From: an uncultured Clostridia bacterium
Lineage (GTDB): Bacteria > Bacillota > Clostridia > Oscillospirales > Acutalibacteraceae
Reading direction: 5' to 3'
Length of the DNA: 6,701 nucleotides
NCBI GenBank assembly: GCA_947567585.1
Contig: CANONE010000118.1
Span: forward strand, 1 to 6,701
Positions 5,885 through 6,701 of this stretch are shown one piece after another. Within the stretch, counting starts at the first letter, position 1. Every line of letters starts with the position of its first letter. The notes beneath the pieces are model-generated. The model had not been told where the DNA came from, made no database searches, and saw only the letters and a list, made by a program, of their open reading frames with translations. The position numbers were made by a program, and so were the translations under genes.

Positions 5885-6701
5885 ATGAATAACGAGTATT
5901 ATATGCGGCAGGTACGCCGGCTGGCGGCAGAGAGGGCCGGGCGCGAGCCTATGGCTTTCGTGCGGACATATGGCTGCCAGCAAAATGTAGCGGACGGTGA
6001 GAAGCTAAAGGGGCTGTTGGCGCAGATGGGCTTTGGGTTTACGGACTCTCCCGACGATGCGGACTTTATCCTTTTTAATACCTGTGCCGTCCGGGAACAT
6101 GCCGAGGACAGGGTCTTCGGCAATGTGGGGGCGCTGAAAAATACGAAGCGGCGCAACCCCAAGCTGGTGGTGGCAGTCTGCGGCTGCATGACGGAGCAGC
6201 GGGCTGTGGCGGAACGGCTGCGGAAAACCTTTCCGTTTGTAGATCTGATTTTTGGCCCCCATGTAATCCATAAGCTGCCCGAGATGCTTTATGAAGTCTT
6301 GGCGGACTCTCAGCGGGTATTGATGCTGGGACAGGAGGAAAAAACCATCCGGGAGGATTTGCCTATCCGCCGGGACGGCGGAGCCCGGGCCTGGGTGACC
6401 GCCATGTACGGCTGCGACAATTTCTGCTCCTACTGCATCGTGCCCTATGTCCGGGGCAGGGAGAAAAGCCGCCGCCCAGAGAGGGTCTATGAAGAATGCC
6501 GCGAGCTGGTTGCGGAGGGCTATAAGGAGATTACCCTTTTAGGCCAAAATGTCAACTCCTATGGAAAGGGACTGGAGGAGTCTGCCGGGTTTCCTCATCT
6601 GCTTCAGCGCTTAGACGGTATAGAGGGGCGGTACCGGCTGCGCTTCATGACCTCTCATCCCAAAGACGCATCCAAGGAGCTTTTTGACGTGATGGCAAAG
6701 A
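5885..6701 (+). CDS. miaB: tRNA-2-methylthio-N6-dimethylallyladenosine synthase (3' end outside window)
   Basis: Radical SAM methylthiotransferase that converts i6A37 to ms2i6A37 in tRNAs reading UNN codons. About 272 codons are present and the frame is open to the window edge; family members are usually about 440-480 residues, so roughly 60% is seen. The N-terminal UPF0004 domain carries the auxiliary [4Fe-4S] ligands Cys31 (TYGCQQN), Cys67 (NTCAVRE) and Cys101 (CGCM). The radical SAM cluster motif CxxxCxxC is Cys177/181/184 in MYGCDNFCSYCIVPYVRGRE. LLGQNVNSYG, typical of MiaB, follows. NTCAVRE together with YVRGRE separates MiaB from MtaB and RimO. ATG 5885 lies 6 bases after GGAGGA (5873-5878) and is preferred to the in-frame ATG at 5822, which has no ribosome binding site and whose extra residues do not resemble MiaB. 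It has its own promoter region, downstream of a probable terminator. Confidence 0.97.
   Translation, partial: MNNEYYMRQVRRLAAERAGREPMAFVRTYGCQQNVADGEKLKGLLAQMGFGFTDSPDDADFILFNTCAVREHAEDRVFGNVGALKNTKRRNPKLVVAVCGCMTEQRAVAERLRKTFPFVDLIFGPHVIHKLPEMLYEVLADSQRVLMLGQEEKTIREDLPIRRDGGARAWVTAMYGCDNFCSYCIVPYVRGREKSRRPERVYEECRELVAEGYKEITLLGQNVNSYGKGLEESAGFPHLLQRLDGIEGRYRLRFMTSHPKDASKELFDVMAK

Noticed and set aside
5603..5983. 126-codon minus-strand open frame across the miaB upstream region
   Set aside because: It overlaps the miaB 5' end, its promoter and the terminator; the translation shows no domain.

Overview
The window looks like core chromosome from an anaerobic, moderately GC-rich Firmicute, most likely a Clostridia/Oscillospiraceae (Ruminococcaceae)-type gut bacterium. 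This rests on AGGAGG-type ribosome binding sites, tight gene packing, a flavin reductase-rubredoxin fusion typical of strict anaerobes, and a MiaB with the TYGCQQN/NTCAVRE signature I associate with that group. Assignment to family level is inference. I see no mobile element, CRISPR array, rRNA, tRNA, phage gene or sign of recent transfer.

Layout. Positions 37-1575 (minus strand) hold a complete guaA (GMP synthase). A 337-bp divergent spacer (1576-1912) carries a good sigma-A promoter for guaA, another for glyA, and a small inverted repeat between them. On the plus strand, from 1913 to 5629, five genes are packed with gaps of 11-15 bp or an overlap: glyA, a flavin reductase-rubredoxin fusion, a 59-codon membrane peptide, tcdA (tRNA t6A dehydratase) and a TtcA-type PP-loop ATPase. 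The last two overlap by 38 bp. A 255-bp spacer (5630-5884) follows, with a probable Rho-independent terminator and one or two promoters. miaB starts at 5885 and runs off the right edge.

How the genes fit together. GuaA makes GMP, and GlyA makes glycine and 5,10-methylene-THF, which purine synthesis needs, so the divergent pair has a loose metabolic link. The last three genes all modify the tRNA anticodon loop: TcdA cyclises t6A37, the TtcA family thiolates C32, and MiaB makes ms2i6A37. TtcA and MiaB are expected to carry oxygen-sensitive Fe-S clusters, and the operon also encodes a redox protein (flavin plus rubredoxin). A functional link between that protein and the modification enzymes is speculative.

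I found no convincing undescribed system. The points most worth a second look are the clustering of anticodon-loop modification genes, the out-of-frame overlap that appears to have created a new TcdA tail, the cysteine-rich insertion in the TtcA-like protein, and the unidentified membrane peptide.
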